11,358 bases of DNA from positions 1 to 11,358 of the forward strand of contig JAPLUS010000303.1 in assembly GCA_026397495.1 (NCBI GenBank), given 5' to 3'. This DNA is from Candidatus Zixiibacteriota bacterium. GTDB taxonomy: Bacteria > Zixibacteria > MSB-5A5 > GN15 > PGXB01. Made by a program: the position numbers and the translations under genes. Of the stretch, positions 1 to 7,743 are shown piece by piece; within the stretch, counting starts at the first letter, position 1; every line of letters starts with the position of its first letter. The notes below the pieces were generated by a model that was given only the letters and a program-made list of their open reading frames with translations, was not told where the DNA came from and ran no database searches.

Positions 1-1
1 T

Positions 2-112
2 CTCTACCTCATCGCGGCATGGATAATATTTTTGCGCCGAATGGCAAGATGCCCAATAATGAATAACATATTTAAAAATATTATTAAGCGAAACCAATTT
101 CTCTTGATATGA
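2..112 (+). CDS. C-terminal end of a membrane protein (partial, 5' end outside window)
   Basis: An open frame enters from the left edge and ends at TGA 110-112, giving 36 residues. The first part is hydrophobic (LYLIAAWIIFLRR) and is followed by a basic tail (KNIIKRNQ), the usual look of a last transmembrane helix with a cytoplasmic end. Its stop overlaps the start of the next gene as ATGA (109-112), which is typical of translationally coupled genes in one operon and is the main reason for believing this short frame. The family cannot be named from this fragment; a membrane protein of the same type as its neighbour would fit. Confidence 0.6.
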   Translation, partial: LYLIAAWIIFLRRMARCPIMNNIFKNIIKRNQFLLI

Positions 113-1248
113 AAATCATGATTAGAAGATTGTTTTTATCGCCGGCAAGTATACTTTTATTGCTCATTTATTTGGCAATCAATATTCTCTTTATATGGAA
201 ATACGCACCGGATTTCGGTATAAATTCTCTATATGCCATAGTTGGATATGGCATGCTTGCCATATTAATTATTCTATTCATCTTCAAGGCATATAGCCTG
301 AACGCTAGATTCCTTGTCAGCGAATATCGTTATTTTATTATGGTCGGATTGATCGCTGTGATCTTGACCATTCTCTTTTCCCAATTCGACCCATCTCAAA
401 TCCATGTTGGGCGGTTTCCCGCCATAAACGAATGGAATGCGAAAATTCTTAAACTGGAATTCCCATACGGGTCAAGCACCAATCCTTCAGGGTTTCCATT
501 TCTTTTTATTTTGGCTATGCCTTTTTATCTATTGGGAGACGTCGGCTTTCTCCAATCATTCTCCTTTGTGGTTTTTGCATTTGTCCTTTATCTACTATGG
601 CCAAATGATATGATGAAACGAATCCGATGCTTGATATTATTGCTTGCCGCCCCGCCATTTATGTATGAAATCTCGGTACGAAGCGAGCTTTTCAGCAACA
701 TGAGTCTTATTATATTATTCCTAACTTTGCTTGAATTACATAAGGACTGGGGTCGGCCCTTGCATTCCGCTGTTTTCGGTTTTGCCGGAGGATTATTGCT
801 ATCGACACGTGGAATTGTATTCCTTATTTATATTATTTTCCTGGGGTTCGCTCTAAGGACGAAACCATTGAAACGCTTGATCTTTGTTCTATCGTTGATT
901 GGCGGATTTCTTCTGACCATCCTGCCTTTCGCGATCTGGAACTTTGAATGTTTTAAATCACATGGTCCATTTGCAATACAAATATCCTATATTCCGATAT
1001 GGCTTTTAGTCGTCGCAACGATCATTTCAATTGTTGCCGCCATCAAAATTAGATCATTAAAACAAACTTATGTGGCAACCGTTTTAGCGCTTGGCGGGGT
1101 AATCATGACGGTTTTTGTTCTGTCGATGGTTAAGAATGGCTTATATAATGCGGTGCGCGGCGATGAATTCGATATTTCGTATTTTTGTTTTGTGCTCCCC
1201 TTTCTTTTAATAGCATGGAGCCTGCCGGAGGAAAATTGGGTCAGTTAG
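109..1248 (+). CDS. Polytopic membrane protein, possibly GT-C-type glycosyltransferase-like
   Basis: This encodes 379 residues, almost all of them in hydrophobic stretches, with about 10-12 predicted membrane helices (for example near residues 12-32, 38-60, 74-93, 128-163, 195-210, 258-280, 293-313 and 350-370) and short basic loops. No signal peptide or soluble domain is visible. A hydrophilic loop at about 95-127 carries R-F-P-A-x-N-E-W and P-Y-G-S-S-T-N-P-S-G-F-P, and leads into a helix. Such a loop after the first helices recalls polyprenyl-phosphate-sugar-dependent GT-C glycosyltransferases, but the canonical early acidic motif is not clear, so this is a hint only. No good Shine-Dalgarno precedes ATG 109; the ATGA overlap with the upstream frame implies translational coupling. 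The 3' end overlaps the convergent lnt gene by 8 bp. The CDS is certain, the function is not. Confidence 0.8.
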   Translation: MKIMIRRLFLSPASILLLLIYLAINILFIWKYAPDFGINSLYAIVGYGMLAILIILFIFKAYSLNARFLVSEYRYFIMVGLIAVILTILFSQFDPSQIHVGRFPAINEWNAKILKLEFPYGSSTNPSGFPFLFILAMPFYLLGDVGFLQSFSFVVFAFVLYLLWPNDMMKRIRCLILLLAAPPFMYEISVRSELFSNMSLIILFLTLLELHKDWGRPLHSAVFGFAGGLLLSTRGIVFLIYIIFLGFALRTKPLKRLIFVLSLIGGFLLTILPFAIWNFECFKSHGPFAIQISYIPIWLLVVATIISIVAAIKIRSLKQTYVATVLALGGVIMTVFVLSMVKNGLYNAVRGDEFDISYFCFVLPFLLIAWSLPEENWVS

Positions 1249-2833
1249 AAAACCGACGATATGATCTGCGCCATAACCACACCGATACTAATGAAAAAAT
1301 GATAATTATTGTAAAATAAAACGATATTTCCCCCACAATCGGCCCTGTTTTTGTAAATATAGAATATTCATCAAGAGGTGAAATATATCCGCTTATAATC
1401 CTGCGGGTATATAGACCGGCGTGGGCTGTTTCACGTCCATAAGGATCAATTAGGGCGGAGATGCCGCTATTGGCGCAGCGGGCAATCCAAACCCGATTTT
1501 CGATCGCCCGGAAAACCGCAATCCTTAGATGTTGGAAGGGTCCCGCCGAGCGGCCAAACCAAGTGTCATTGGTAATATTAACTATAAGCTCCGACCCTTT
1601 AAGAATTTGCTCGCGGACATATTCCGGAAAAGCGGCTTCAAAACAGATAAGAACCGAGTAATTAATCTTGTCCGTCTCAAATATGAGCGCCGAATCACCG
1701 GGATAAAAATCCGACCACCATTCCACCTTATTGGTGCGGATAAGATCGAGGTACTTTGACAAAAAAGCCCGGGTAAGAAAGGGAAGGTAATCCTGATAAG
1801 GGACATGCTCCGAGAAAGGCACCAGTTTGATTTTATTGTAGGCGGCGCTCATCGTACCATCGGGTGAAAATTGGAAGGCGGAATTGTAAGCTTTTTCCTT
1901 GTGATTGGCATATTGTATTTCAAGGGCGCCGATGAGATTATAGGCACCGCTCTTGACGGCGGTGTTTTCAAGGAGTTCGCGATAATTCGCCTCATAGCGT
2001 GGATAGCAAGGAGCGGCGGTCTCCGGCCAGATAATTAAATCAGCGGAATCGCGCGCGGCGTCCTGCGCCAAGGAATCAAAAAGAAAAAAATTGTAATCCC
2101 GTGTTCCGGGCGACCACTTTGTCTCCAAATCAACATTCCCCTGCAATAGAGAAACTCTCACTTTGCCCGGCTCCGGATATAGGGGGAAAACCACCCATCC
2201 ATATAAATATACGGCGACAATAAGGGCGATAAAAGCAATGGCCATACTGACTCTTTTTTCAAGCCGATTCGATTTATCAATGGCCTGCCAAATTGATATG
2301 TTCAAAAGAACAAGTATAAACGATAAGCCATAGGAACCGATTACGGAGACAATTTGAATGAAGGTTAAATAATACCCCTGGCTATAGGCCAGATCGGTCC
2401 ATGGAAAAGCAAACTGAGTCAGACTTCGGAAATATTCCATTCCCACCCAGAGAAAGGGCAGGACCGCCAGCCCCAAAGCTTTTTTCCAGCGGTAGATTTT
2501 GACGAAGACACAGAGGATAGTCGCCGGATATAAAGAGAGTATAAATACGGCGGCAACCATCCCGGGCGGAGTAACGATGGCCACCCAATAAAGAAGAAAT
2601 ATATTGGCCATCAAGGAATAAAAATAGGCGGCCCTGAAAAGCGCCTTACCTTGCAGATTTGATATAATGGTCAGCGGCCGCACCAAAGCAAACCAGGTCA
2701 AAAAACCCAATGGTAAAGGCAGATAGGCCAAAGCCAAAACAAAAGCCCAGAAGGTTAGCTCGGCCCGACGTAATTTTATGGCCGTATCATCCGGCCAGAA
2801 GAATTGCTTGATACTCAGAAGAAAAGATTTCAC
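1241..2833 (-). CDS. lnt: Apolipoprotein N-acyltransferase
   Basis: Lnt is the inner-membrane enzyme that moves an acyl chain from phospholipid to the amino-terminal cysteine of lipoproteins, the last step of lipoprotein maturation in diderms. The protein has 530 residues, a normal length. Residues about 25-215 form the N-terminal membrane bundle, 225-480 the periplasmic nitrilase-like domain, and about 503-522 a C-terminal helix. The catalytic triad is visible: E271 in I-I-W-P-E-T, K334 in Y-N-K-I-K-L-V-P-F-S-E, and C397 in L-I-C-F-E-A. NITNDTWFG and the following FRAIENR segment are also typical. The start is GTG (2831-2833), one base after the gpmI stop, and no clear Shine-Dalgarno is seen, so translation probably depends on coupling to gpmI. 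It is the last gene of the purM-gpmI-lnt operon. Its stop lies inside the 3' end of the convergent membrane-protein gene. Confidence 0.96.
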   Translation of the reverse strand: MKSFLLSIKQFFWPDDTAIKLRRAELTFWAFVLALAYLPLPLGFLTWFALVRPLTIISNLQGKALFRAAYFYSLMANIFLLYWVAIVTPPGMVAAVFILSLYPATILCVFVKIYRWKKALGLAVLPFLWVGMEYFRSLTQFAFPWTDLAYSQGYYLTFIQIVSVIGSYGLSFILVLLNISIWQAIDKSNRLEKRVSMAIAFIALIVAVYLYGWVVFPLYPEPGKVRVSLLQGNVDLETKWSPGTRDYNFFLFDSLAQDAARDSADLIIWPETAAPCYPRYEANYRELLENTAVKSGAYNLIGALEIQYANHKEKAYNSAFQFSPDGTMSAAYNKIKLVPFSEHVPYQDYLPFLTRAFLSKYLDLIRTNKVEWWSDFYPGDSALIFETDKINYSVLICFEAAFPEYVREQILKGSELIVNITNDTWFGRSAGPFQHLRIAVFRAIENRVWIARCANSGISALIDPYGRETAHAGLYTRRIISGYISPLDEYSIFTKTGPIVGEISFYFTIIIIFSLVSVWLWRRSYRRFSN

Positions 2834-2834
2834 G

Positions 2835-4238
2835 TTAGATAAAAAGAGATTGGCCGGTCATTTCAACCGGCTGATCTATATTTAAACACTGCAGAATGGT
2901 TGGGGCAACATCGGCCAGAACCCCACCACTCCGCAACTGACATCTTCTGCCTATATTGGCACTATCAAAGAAAACAAACGGTACCGGATTGGTGGTATGG
3001 GCGGTATATGGACCATTGGTTTTGGGATCCCACATTTGCTCGGCATTACCATGATCAGCGGTTTTCAAGACTATGATATCATATTCCTTAGCCAAAATCT
3101 TTCGTACCGTTTCATCCGCCACCTCTACCGATGACATCTCCGGTTTTAAATCGTAGGTAGCTATCTTCGGCGAGGGGATCATTATTCTATCTTCATTCTT
3201 GAATGGCGTTTCCACACCGCCATTAAAAAAGTAGGTTACATGGGCATATTTTTCCGTCTCTGCAATTCGCAGCTGTTTCAAGCCGCGGCCGGAGAGTACC
3301 TCGCCAAAAACATTAGTCAGATGTACCGGCGGGAAAGCAACTCTGGCCTCCGTTAATTCAACATCGTAATTAGTCATGGTTATTATATTAATTTTGGGAT
3401 TGTTTGGATGCGGAAATCCTTCATATTGGCGCCCGGCCAAGAGATATGATAACTGTCTTACTCGGTCAGCCCTAAAATTGAAAAATAGCGCCACATCGCC
3501 GCTTTTGAGCTTGCCTTCCTCAGGGCTGCCAAGACTGATAACCGACGGCATAATAAATTCATCCGTAACATTATTCTTATAGGAAATTTCAATCGCCTCC
3601 AGCGGGCTGTCAAATCTGGCTCCGTTCTTATTAACAATTGCCTGATAGGCCTTCTCGATTCTCTCCCACCTTTTGTCTCTGTCCATCCCGTAATACCGCC
3701 CCATTACCGTGGCTACTTTTCCCAGACCGACTTCATTTAAATAGTCAACTATTTCTTTCATATAGCCGACGCCGGAAGTCGGGGAAGTATCCCGACCATC
3801 CATAAAGGCGTGGAGATAGACCTTTTTGACGCCGCTTTTCTTGGCCATTTGAACCAGCGCCTTAAGGTGATCAAGTGAAGAATGGACACATCCATCGGAA
3901 ACAAGCCCCAAAAGATGAAGGGAGAAATTGTCATGGGCTGCCTTCTTCATCCCCTCTATGAAAATTCTATTTGTGAAAAAATCTCCATCGGTAATTGATT
4001 TGTCAATACGAGTAACGTCCTGATAAACGATTCGTCCGGCGCCAAAATTGAGATGCCCCACTTCGGAATTCCCCATTTGGCTCTTGGGGAGCCCTACCGC
4101 CAGACCGGAACTATAAATTGGAATATTGGGACAGGTTCCGAAAAGCTTAATGAGATTGGGTTTATTGGCTTTGACGATGGCATTATAATATGTCTCGCCG
4201 CGCAAACCAAAACCATCGAGAATACAGAGAAGAAACAT
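2835..4238 (-). CDS. gpmI: 2,3-bisphosphoglycerate-independent phosphoglycerate mutase with internal in-frame deletion
   Basis: GpmI interconverts 3- and 2-phosphoglycerate in glycolysis through a phosphoserine and two metal ions. Numbered from ATG 4238, recognisable elements are D8 (ILDGFG), the nucleophile S58 in QMGNSEVGH, H119, the DGRD motif near 147-150, R256/R259 in NFRADR, K330 in EKYAHVT, D395-H396 in TADHGNAEQM and H414 in AHTTNP. The family is usually about 510 residues; this protein has 467. The loss is a single block of about 43 residues between YDIIVL (to 391) and KTADHG, where the family carries the conserved NYANxDMVGHTG motif with the Asp and His that bind one metal, plus the helix after it. 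The product is predicted to be inactive or impaired. ATG 4238 is preferred over TTG 4244 because AAGGA (4245-4249) lies 6 nt upstream of it. It starts two bases after the purM stop and ends one base before lnt. Confidence 0.9.
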   Translation of the reverse strand: MFLLCILDGFGLRGETYYNAIVKANKPNLIKLFGTCPNIPIYSSGLAVGLPKSQMGNSEVGHLNFGAGRIVYQDVTRIDKSITDGDFFTNRIFIEGMKKAAHDNFSLHLLGLVSDGCVHSSLDHLKALVQMAKKSGVKKVYLHAFMDGRDTSPTSGVGYMKEIVDYLNEVGLGKVATVMGRYYGMDRDKRWERIEKAYQAIVNKNGARFDSPLEAIEISYKNNVTDEFIMPSVISLGSPEEGKLKSGDVALFFNFRADRVRQLSYLLAGRQYEGFPHPNNPKINIITMTNYDVELTEARVAFPPVHLTNVFGEVLSGRGLKQLRIAETEKYAHVTYFFNGGVETPFKNEDRIMIPSPKIATYDLKPEMSSVEVADETVRKILAKEYDIIVLKTADHGNAEQMWDPKTNGPYTAHTTNPVPFVFFDSANIGRRCQLRSGGVLADVAPTILQCLNIDQPVEMTGQSLFI

Positions 4239-4240
4239 TG

Positions 4241-5281
4241 TCAATCCTTCAGAACAACTTCCTTCCGCCCCTTTGTCATTTCCCCAATAAGATACGCCGC
4301 TTCCCCGGACACCCGCAAGGCCTTGATCACTTTGTCAGCAATATTCTTCCTAACAACAATGATATAGCCGATTCCCATATTAAAGGCTTGAAACATATCA
4401 TCGTCGGCCACGCCGCCGGTCTTCTGCAGAAATTCAAAAATACGCGGTATCGGCCATTTCCCTTTATGGATGACAGCCGTAAGTTTATCAGACAGAATTC
4501 GAACCAGATTCCCGCCAATACCGCTACCGGTAATATGTGCCATCCCCTCCATATTATATTTCTTCAAGAGAGACATTATCGGTTTGAGATATGAGCGGTG
4601 AGTCATCAGGAGAGCCTCTCCAATCGCCATTCCCAACGAATCAACATGATAGTCGTGCCGGTGCCCCGCCATTTCGAAAACTATCTTACGCGCCAGAGAG
4701 TAACCGTTGGTATGAAGACCATTGGAGCCGAGACCGATTATAGCATCTCCATCTTTTATAGTTGTGCCGTCGATAATCCGGTTCTGATCAACAATACCGA
4801 CAATGAAGCCGGCCAGATCATATTCACCGGGAGCATATAAATCGGGTAACTCGGCGGTTTCGCCGCCAATCAAGGCCATCCCGGCATTTTTGCATCCATT
4901 TGACAATCCCTTGACGATCTCCGCCACGACGGCCGGTTGGAGTTTGCCGATTCCGATATAATCGAGAAAAAAGAGAGGTTTGGCCCCATGCACTAATATA
5001 TCATTAATGCAATGATTGACAATATCCTCCCCGATTGTGTCGTGCCGGTTGGCCATAAAAGCAATTTTTAATTTCGTTCCGACCGAATCACAGGACGAAA
5101 CCAAAACCGGTTTGGCATAGCCCTTTAAATCCGGCTTAAAAAAACCACCAAAGGCGCCTATTTCGGAGAGAACCGACCGGTTAAATGTCTCCCGTGCCAG
5201 TAATTTGATTTTCTCCTTGGCGCAATCAGCGGCGGCAATATCAACCCCCGCCGAAGCGTAATCCATCTTTTTATGTTTCAT
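4241..5281 (-). CDS. purM: Phosphoribosylformylglycinamidine cyclo-ligase (AIR synthetase)
   Basis: PurM closes the imidazole ring in purine synthesis, converting FGAM to AIR with ATP in the cytoplasm. The 346-residue length is standard. Family motifs run in order: YASAGVDI (8-15), D65 and GTK (68-70) in the nucleotide loop, DTIGEDIV (81-88), the NDILVHGAKPLFFLDY segment (93-108), GGETAELPDLY (139-149), GLHTNGYS, and in the C-terminal domain HITGSG followed by FNMGIG. The family usually has HITGGG, so one glycine is a serine here; its effect is unknown. ATG 5281 has no evident Shine-Dalgarno; an in-frame ATG five codons later is an alternative. It is the first gene of a minus-strand operon with gpmI and lnt, set apart by 187 bp from the transporter gene upstream. 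Confidence 0.96.
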   Translation of the reverse strand: MKHKKMDYASAGVDIAAADCAKEKIKLLARETFNRSVLSEIGAFGGFFKPDLKGYAKPVLVSSCDSVGTKLKIAFMANRHDTIGEDIVNHCINDILVHGAKPLFFLDYIGIGKLQPAVVAEIVKGLSNGCKNAGMALIGGETAELPDLYAPGEYDLAGFIVGIVDQNRIIDGTTIKDGDAIIGLGSNGLHTNGYSLARKIVFEMAGHRHDYHVDSLGMAIGEALLMTHRSYLKPIMSLLKKYNMEGMAHITGSGIGGNLVRILSDKLTAVIHKGKWPIPRIFEFLQKTGGVADDDMFQAFNMGIGYIIVVRKNIADKVIKALRVSGEAAYLIGEMTKGRKEVVLKD

Positions 5282-5297
5282 AGTAATTTAGGGTCAA

Positions 5298-5326
5298 AAA
5301 GTAATAAGCTATAAGTCTAAAGTCAA
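5298..5326 (-). promoter_or_regulatory. Possible promoter of the purM-gpmI-lnt operon
   Basis: On the minus strand TTGACT (5326-5321) is followed after 17 bp by TACTTT (5303-5298). The -35 box is good and the -10 box poor (three of six). It lies 17 bp upstream of the purM start, so the leader would be very short or absent, which fits the missing Shine-Dalgarno. The gap could instead be transcribed from the transporter promoter further upstream. Confidence 0.3.
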
Positions 5327-5468
5327 GGCAATAAGGTTTTCTGATATTTCCTTATGGGGTGTTTAGCTGGAGTTGACTGACGAAGGAAAGGTTCTTATTG
5401 GCTCCCAAATGGCTCAAAGATTTATCTTGGCTCTAAAAGCAGGTCGCACCCGAAAAGCAACGTCTGGC

Positions 5469-7124
5469 CTAGAAGAGCAAAAGCATGGTTGAGACTATTA
5501 TTTGCGCTAGAAATATTTTCGTCACGGTCGATGCCGGATAGACGGTGGCATACCAGATATTGGGGAGCTCGCTTTCGGTCTGTTGAGTGGCATAAGCCAA
5601 GCAGGCCGGCTGGGTTTGTATTCCAGACATCATTCCCATCACCGCTATCATTGGCAGTTTAAGATATTTATATCCAACCAGTATGGTTCCAATTGTAACC
5701 ACGGTGGTTATGGCCCCTCCGGCGGCAATTAACCCCCATCCCCCGGTCTGAAAAATAGCGCTAAAACTGTGGCCGGCCTTGGTCCCGATGGCCGACAGGA
5801 AAAAAACCAGTCCTACTTGCCTCAGGACTAAATTGGCATTGAAAGGTATTCCCCAATTAATCGGTCCGGTGCGTTCTAATCGACCCAATATTAAACCGGC
5901 AATAAGCGGACCACCGGCAAAACCCAATTTGAAAGTCAGTCCATTGGGGAGCGGAATGGGAATCATTCCGAGAAAAACCCCAATTACAATCCCCATTGAA
6001 AGCGATAGAAAATCAGTTTCAGAGATAGATTTTACCGAGTCGCCAAAAAAATCTGTAATTTTCTCCATATTATCACGATGTGAAACAACCCTGATTCTAT
6101 CTCCCAGTTCAAGGGTTGTATTTGGTGAGGAAACGAATTCAACATCGCCGCGCCGCAGACGGGTTATGGCCGCATGCAATTGTTTAAAAAGCTGAAGCCC
6201 GCCTATAGTTTTTCCGGCTACCGCCTTATTGGAAACAAAAAGCCAACGGTAAGTGATTCCGTCGAGCGTTTCATCCAGATGTTTAGCCATCTGTTCGCCA
6301 AAAAGTATGCGGGCTCGTTCCATCGCCGCGGCCTTGCCTACCGCAACCACGACATCATTGGCTTCGAGGATTGTCTCGGGATGAACAACATCAATCTTAT
6401 TCCCTTTTTTTATCCGACTTAATACAAAACCGGAATCGCCCAGAGGCCGAAGAGCCTCTTCGACTCTTTTTCCCATAACGGCAGGATTAATAATTTTAAA
6501 GGTTCGACTAATAATATTTTCTATACCGGATTCTCTTAGATTAGCCAACGTCTCCTTGGCAATATCCACCTTGAATATCTTGTTGAAAAGAAACAGCCAT
6601 AGAATTACCCCAAAAACCCCAAAGGGGTAGGCCAAACCATAAGTAACTACCGGGCCGGTGGTATAAAGTGTCTTCAACTCTGGAGAAAGGTTAGTCGAAA
6701 GGCTCTTGGCCATTTCCACCGCGGCGGCCAGAGCGGGAGTATTGGTGAGGGCGCCGCTAAAAAGACCGGCTGTGCTGGGAGAGGATAATCCCATAATTTT
6801 CCCCAGTATGACAGCAACTAAGGCCCCCATCAGCAGAAGCCCGATCGCAAGCGCGCTTACTTTAAGACCCCGCTTTTGAAATGAGGAAAAGAAGCCGGGC
6901 CCGGACTGGAGTCCAATAGCATAAACAAACAGCACCAGACCCAAAACATAAATATATTCCGGAATGTCAAAACGGGAATTGACGGCCCCGAAGGCAATCC
7001 CGACAAAAAGTATGGCCGCCACGCCAAGCTTAAAGCCAAAAATATCTATATTGCCTATCAGATACCCCAAACCGATGACGGTAAAAAGGAGCAACAGCGG
7101 GTTACCGGCCAATAAATCTATCAT
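5469..7124 (-). CDS. AspT/YidE/YbjL-family transporter with two RCK_C (TrkA-C) domains
   Basis: This 551-residue membrane carrier has the arrangement of the aspartate:alanine exchanger family: a membrane half (about 1-185), a central cytoplasmic region with two TrkA-C-like domains (about 205-280 and 290-365), then a second membrane half (about 372-551). The two halves look like an internal duplication: SGALTNTPALAAA (about 123-135) in the first is matched by SGIQTQPACLAYA near the end of the second. Members exchange small carboxylates or amino acids across the inner membrane; E. coli YidE and YbjL have unknown substrates, so no substrate is assigned. The ATG at 7124 is preceded by GAGGA 11 nt upstream, a long but usable spacing, and a strong promoter lies 59 bp upstream. 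The gene is followed by 187 bp and then purM on the same strand. Confidence 0.92.
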   Translation of the reverse strand: MIDLLAGNPLLLLFTVIGLGYLIGNIDIFGFKLGVAAILFVGIAFGAVNSRFDIPEYIYVLGLVLFVYAIGLQSGPGFFSSFQKRGLKVSALAIGLLLMGALVAVILGKIMGLSSPSTAGLFSGALTNTPALAAAVEMAKSLSTNLSPELKTLYTTGPVVTYGLAYPFGVFGVILWLFLFNKIFKVDIAKETLANLRESGIENIISRTFKIINPAVMGKRVEEALRPLGDSGFVLSRIKKGNKIDVVHPETILEANDVVVAVGKAAAMERARILFGEQMAKHLDETLDGITYRWLFVSNKAVAGKTIGGLQLFKQLHAAITRLRRGDVEFVSSPNTTLELGDRIRVVSHRDNMEKITDFFGDSVKSISETDFLSLSMGIVIGVFLGMIPIPLPNGLTFKLGFAGGPLIAGLILGRLERTGPINWGIPFNANLVLRQVGLVFFLSAIGTKAGHSFSAIFQTGGWGLIAAGGAITTVVTIGTILVGYKYLKLPMIAVMGMMSGIQTQPACLAYATQQTESELPNIWYATVYPASTVTKIFLAQIIVSTMLLLF

Positions 7125-7182
7125 AGACTATCGATTCCTCTTTGCTATATTATATAACCGTGTAATCAATTTGCCGCCGTCA

Positions 7183-7210
7183 ATTATCGAGTTTATTAAA
7201 TGATTGTCAA
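7183..7210 (-). promoter_or_regulatory. Sigma-70-type promoter for the AspT-family gene
   Basis: On the minus strand TTGACA (7210-7205) is followed after 16 bp by GATAAT (7188-7183), matching the consensus at six and five of six positions. The -10 box lies 58 bp upstream of the ATG. A second A/T-rich box, TATAAT (7156-7151 region), sits nearer the gene but lacks a good -35 element. Confidence 0.55.
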
Positions 7211-7353
7211 GAGGTCAATACGGCCGGTTGTGGACATTCTTCTTTCCCAATTTGAGCTCTCGCCGAAATGAAAACGAAAAAAGTTATAATAATATACCGC
7301 CAAGTTGGGCAAAGCAAAATAAGAGACCCAATTAAGTATAAAAATTACCAGTT

Positions 7354-7361
7354 GATTTTTC
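7354..7361 (+). repeat. Target-site duplication, left copy (GATTTTTC)
   Basis: This 8-bp direct repeat is identical to 10258-10265 and directly abuts the left terminal inverted repeat on its outer side. Confidence 0.65.
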
Positions 7362-7375
7362 GGTAGTGGGTCAGT
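7362..7375 (+). repeat. Left terminal inverted repeat of the island
   Basis: GGTAGTGGGTCAGT is the exact reverse complement of 10244-10257. Similarity weakens sharply inward of this block, so the perfect repeat is 14 bp (15 if the last duplicated base is counted). Confidence 0.75.
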
Positions 7376-7446
7376 CTAATAATTTTCTTGCCACATCAAT
7401 TAAAGGTGATTAGTTTGAATCTGAAAAAATGTGGAGGAAAATCATT

Positions 7447-7713
7447 ATGTGGGTCAAGAAAAATCCATGGATAATTCCTTTAATATTGGTGATTATCATG
7501 TTTCTATCAACTTACCTGCCAATTGATGAAGAGATTCGGGGAATAATTCTTCCTATATCGGTGTTTGTATATTTTTTATCTTGTCCGACAGTAGGATTCA
7601 TTATAGCCCATAGGGAAAAGCGGTCATTACATTGGGTATGGATTTGTTTTTTATTCGGTATTATAGGGGTAATATTTTTAAGTCTTTTGCCTGAAAAAAA
7701 ACTTAATGCTTGA
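7447..7713 (+). CDS. Small hypothetical membrane protein
   Basis: The 88-residue product has three predicted membrane helices (about residues 9-23, 30-51 and 62-80), a basic N-terminus (MWVKKNPW), a short acidic-basic loop (IDEEIRG), a basic loop (AHREKRS) before the third helix, and a charged tail (LPEKKLNA). The family is not recognised. ATG 7447 is chosen because GGAGG (7433-7437) lies 9 nt upstream; an in-frame ATG at 7429 would add six residues but has a poorer ribosome site. It is the only gene between the left inverted repeat and the ISL3 element, whose end begins 7 bp after the stop. A passenger role in the island is inferred from position only; no second gene is paired with it. Confidence 0.65.
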   Translation: MWVKKNPWIIPLILVIIMFLSTYLPIDEEIRGIILPISVFVYFLSCPTVGFIIAHREKRSLHWVWICFLFGIIGVIFLSLLPEKKLNA

Positions 7714-7720
7714 CATATTC

Positions 7721-7743
7721 GGTTCATTCGCATTTAGGGTGAA
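7721..7743 (+). repeat. ISL3 element left inverted repeat
   Basis: It starts GGTTCATTCG and shares GGGTGAA at its inner end with the complement of 9090-9112; mismatches fall at positions 6, 11, 13 and 15 of 23. It overlaps the last codons of the transposase. Confidence 0.7.

Larger units (their letters stand above)
7125..7446. other. Intergenic region between transporter gene and island, including left island end
   Basis: About 320 bp without a supported gene. From left to right it holds the leader and promoter of the minus-strand transporter gene (to 7210), an A/T-rich stretch with no clear function, a weak imperfect hairpin near 7302-7332 (AGTTGGG pairing with CCCAATT, 17-nt loop, no T-run), then the direct repeat and terminal inverted repeat of the mobile island (7354-7375) and the leader of the small membrane protein gene. 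Confidence 0.6.

Noticed and set aside
3376..3582. Plus-strand ORFs inside gpmI, purM, lnt and the transporter gene.
   Set aside because: All are shadows of strongly supported genes on the opposite strand, with no ribosome sites or recognisable domains.
5331..5355. A possible terminator hairpin, ATAAGG pairing with CCTTAT, downstream of the transporter gene.
   Set aside because: The stem is only 6 A/T-rich pairs with a 13-nt loop, and there is no T-run on either strand at the right place.
5399..5433. Three copies of TGGCTC within 35 bp upstream of purM.
   Set aside because: The spacing is irregular (starts 11 and 18 bp apart) and the flanks do not match, so it is not an operator array that can be defended.
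5373..5492. A 39-codon plus-strand ORF from TTG in the gap between the transporter gene and purM, overlapping the transporter's 3' end.
   Set aside because: The start is TTG with no correctly spaced ribosome site, the product resembles nothing known, and it lies antisense to the transporter end. Chance is the better explanation.
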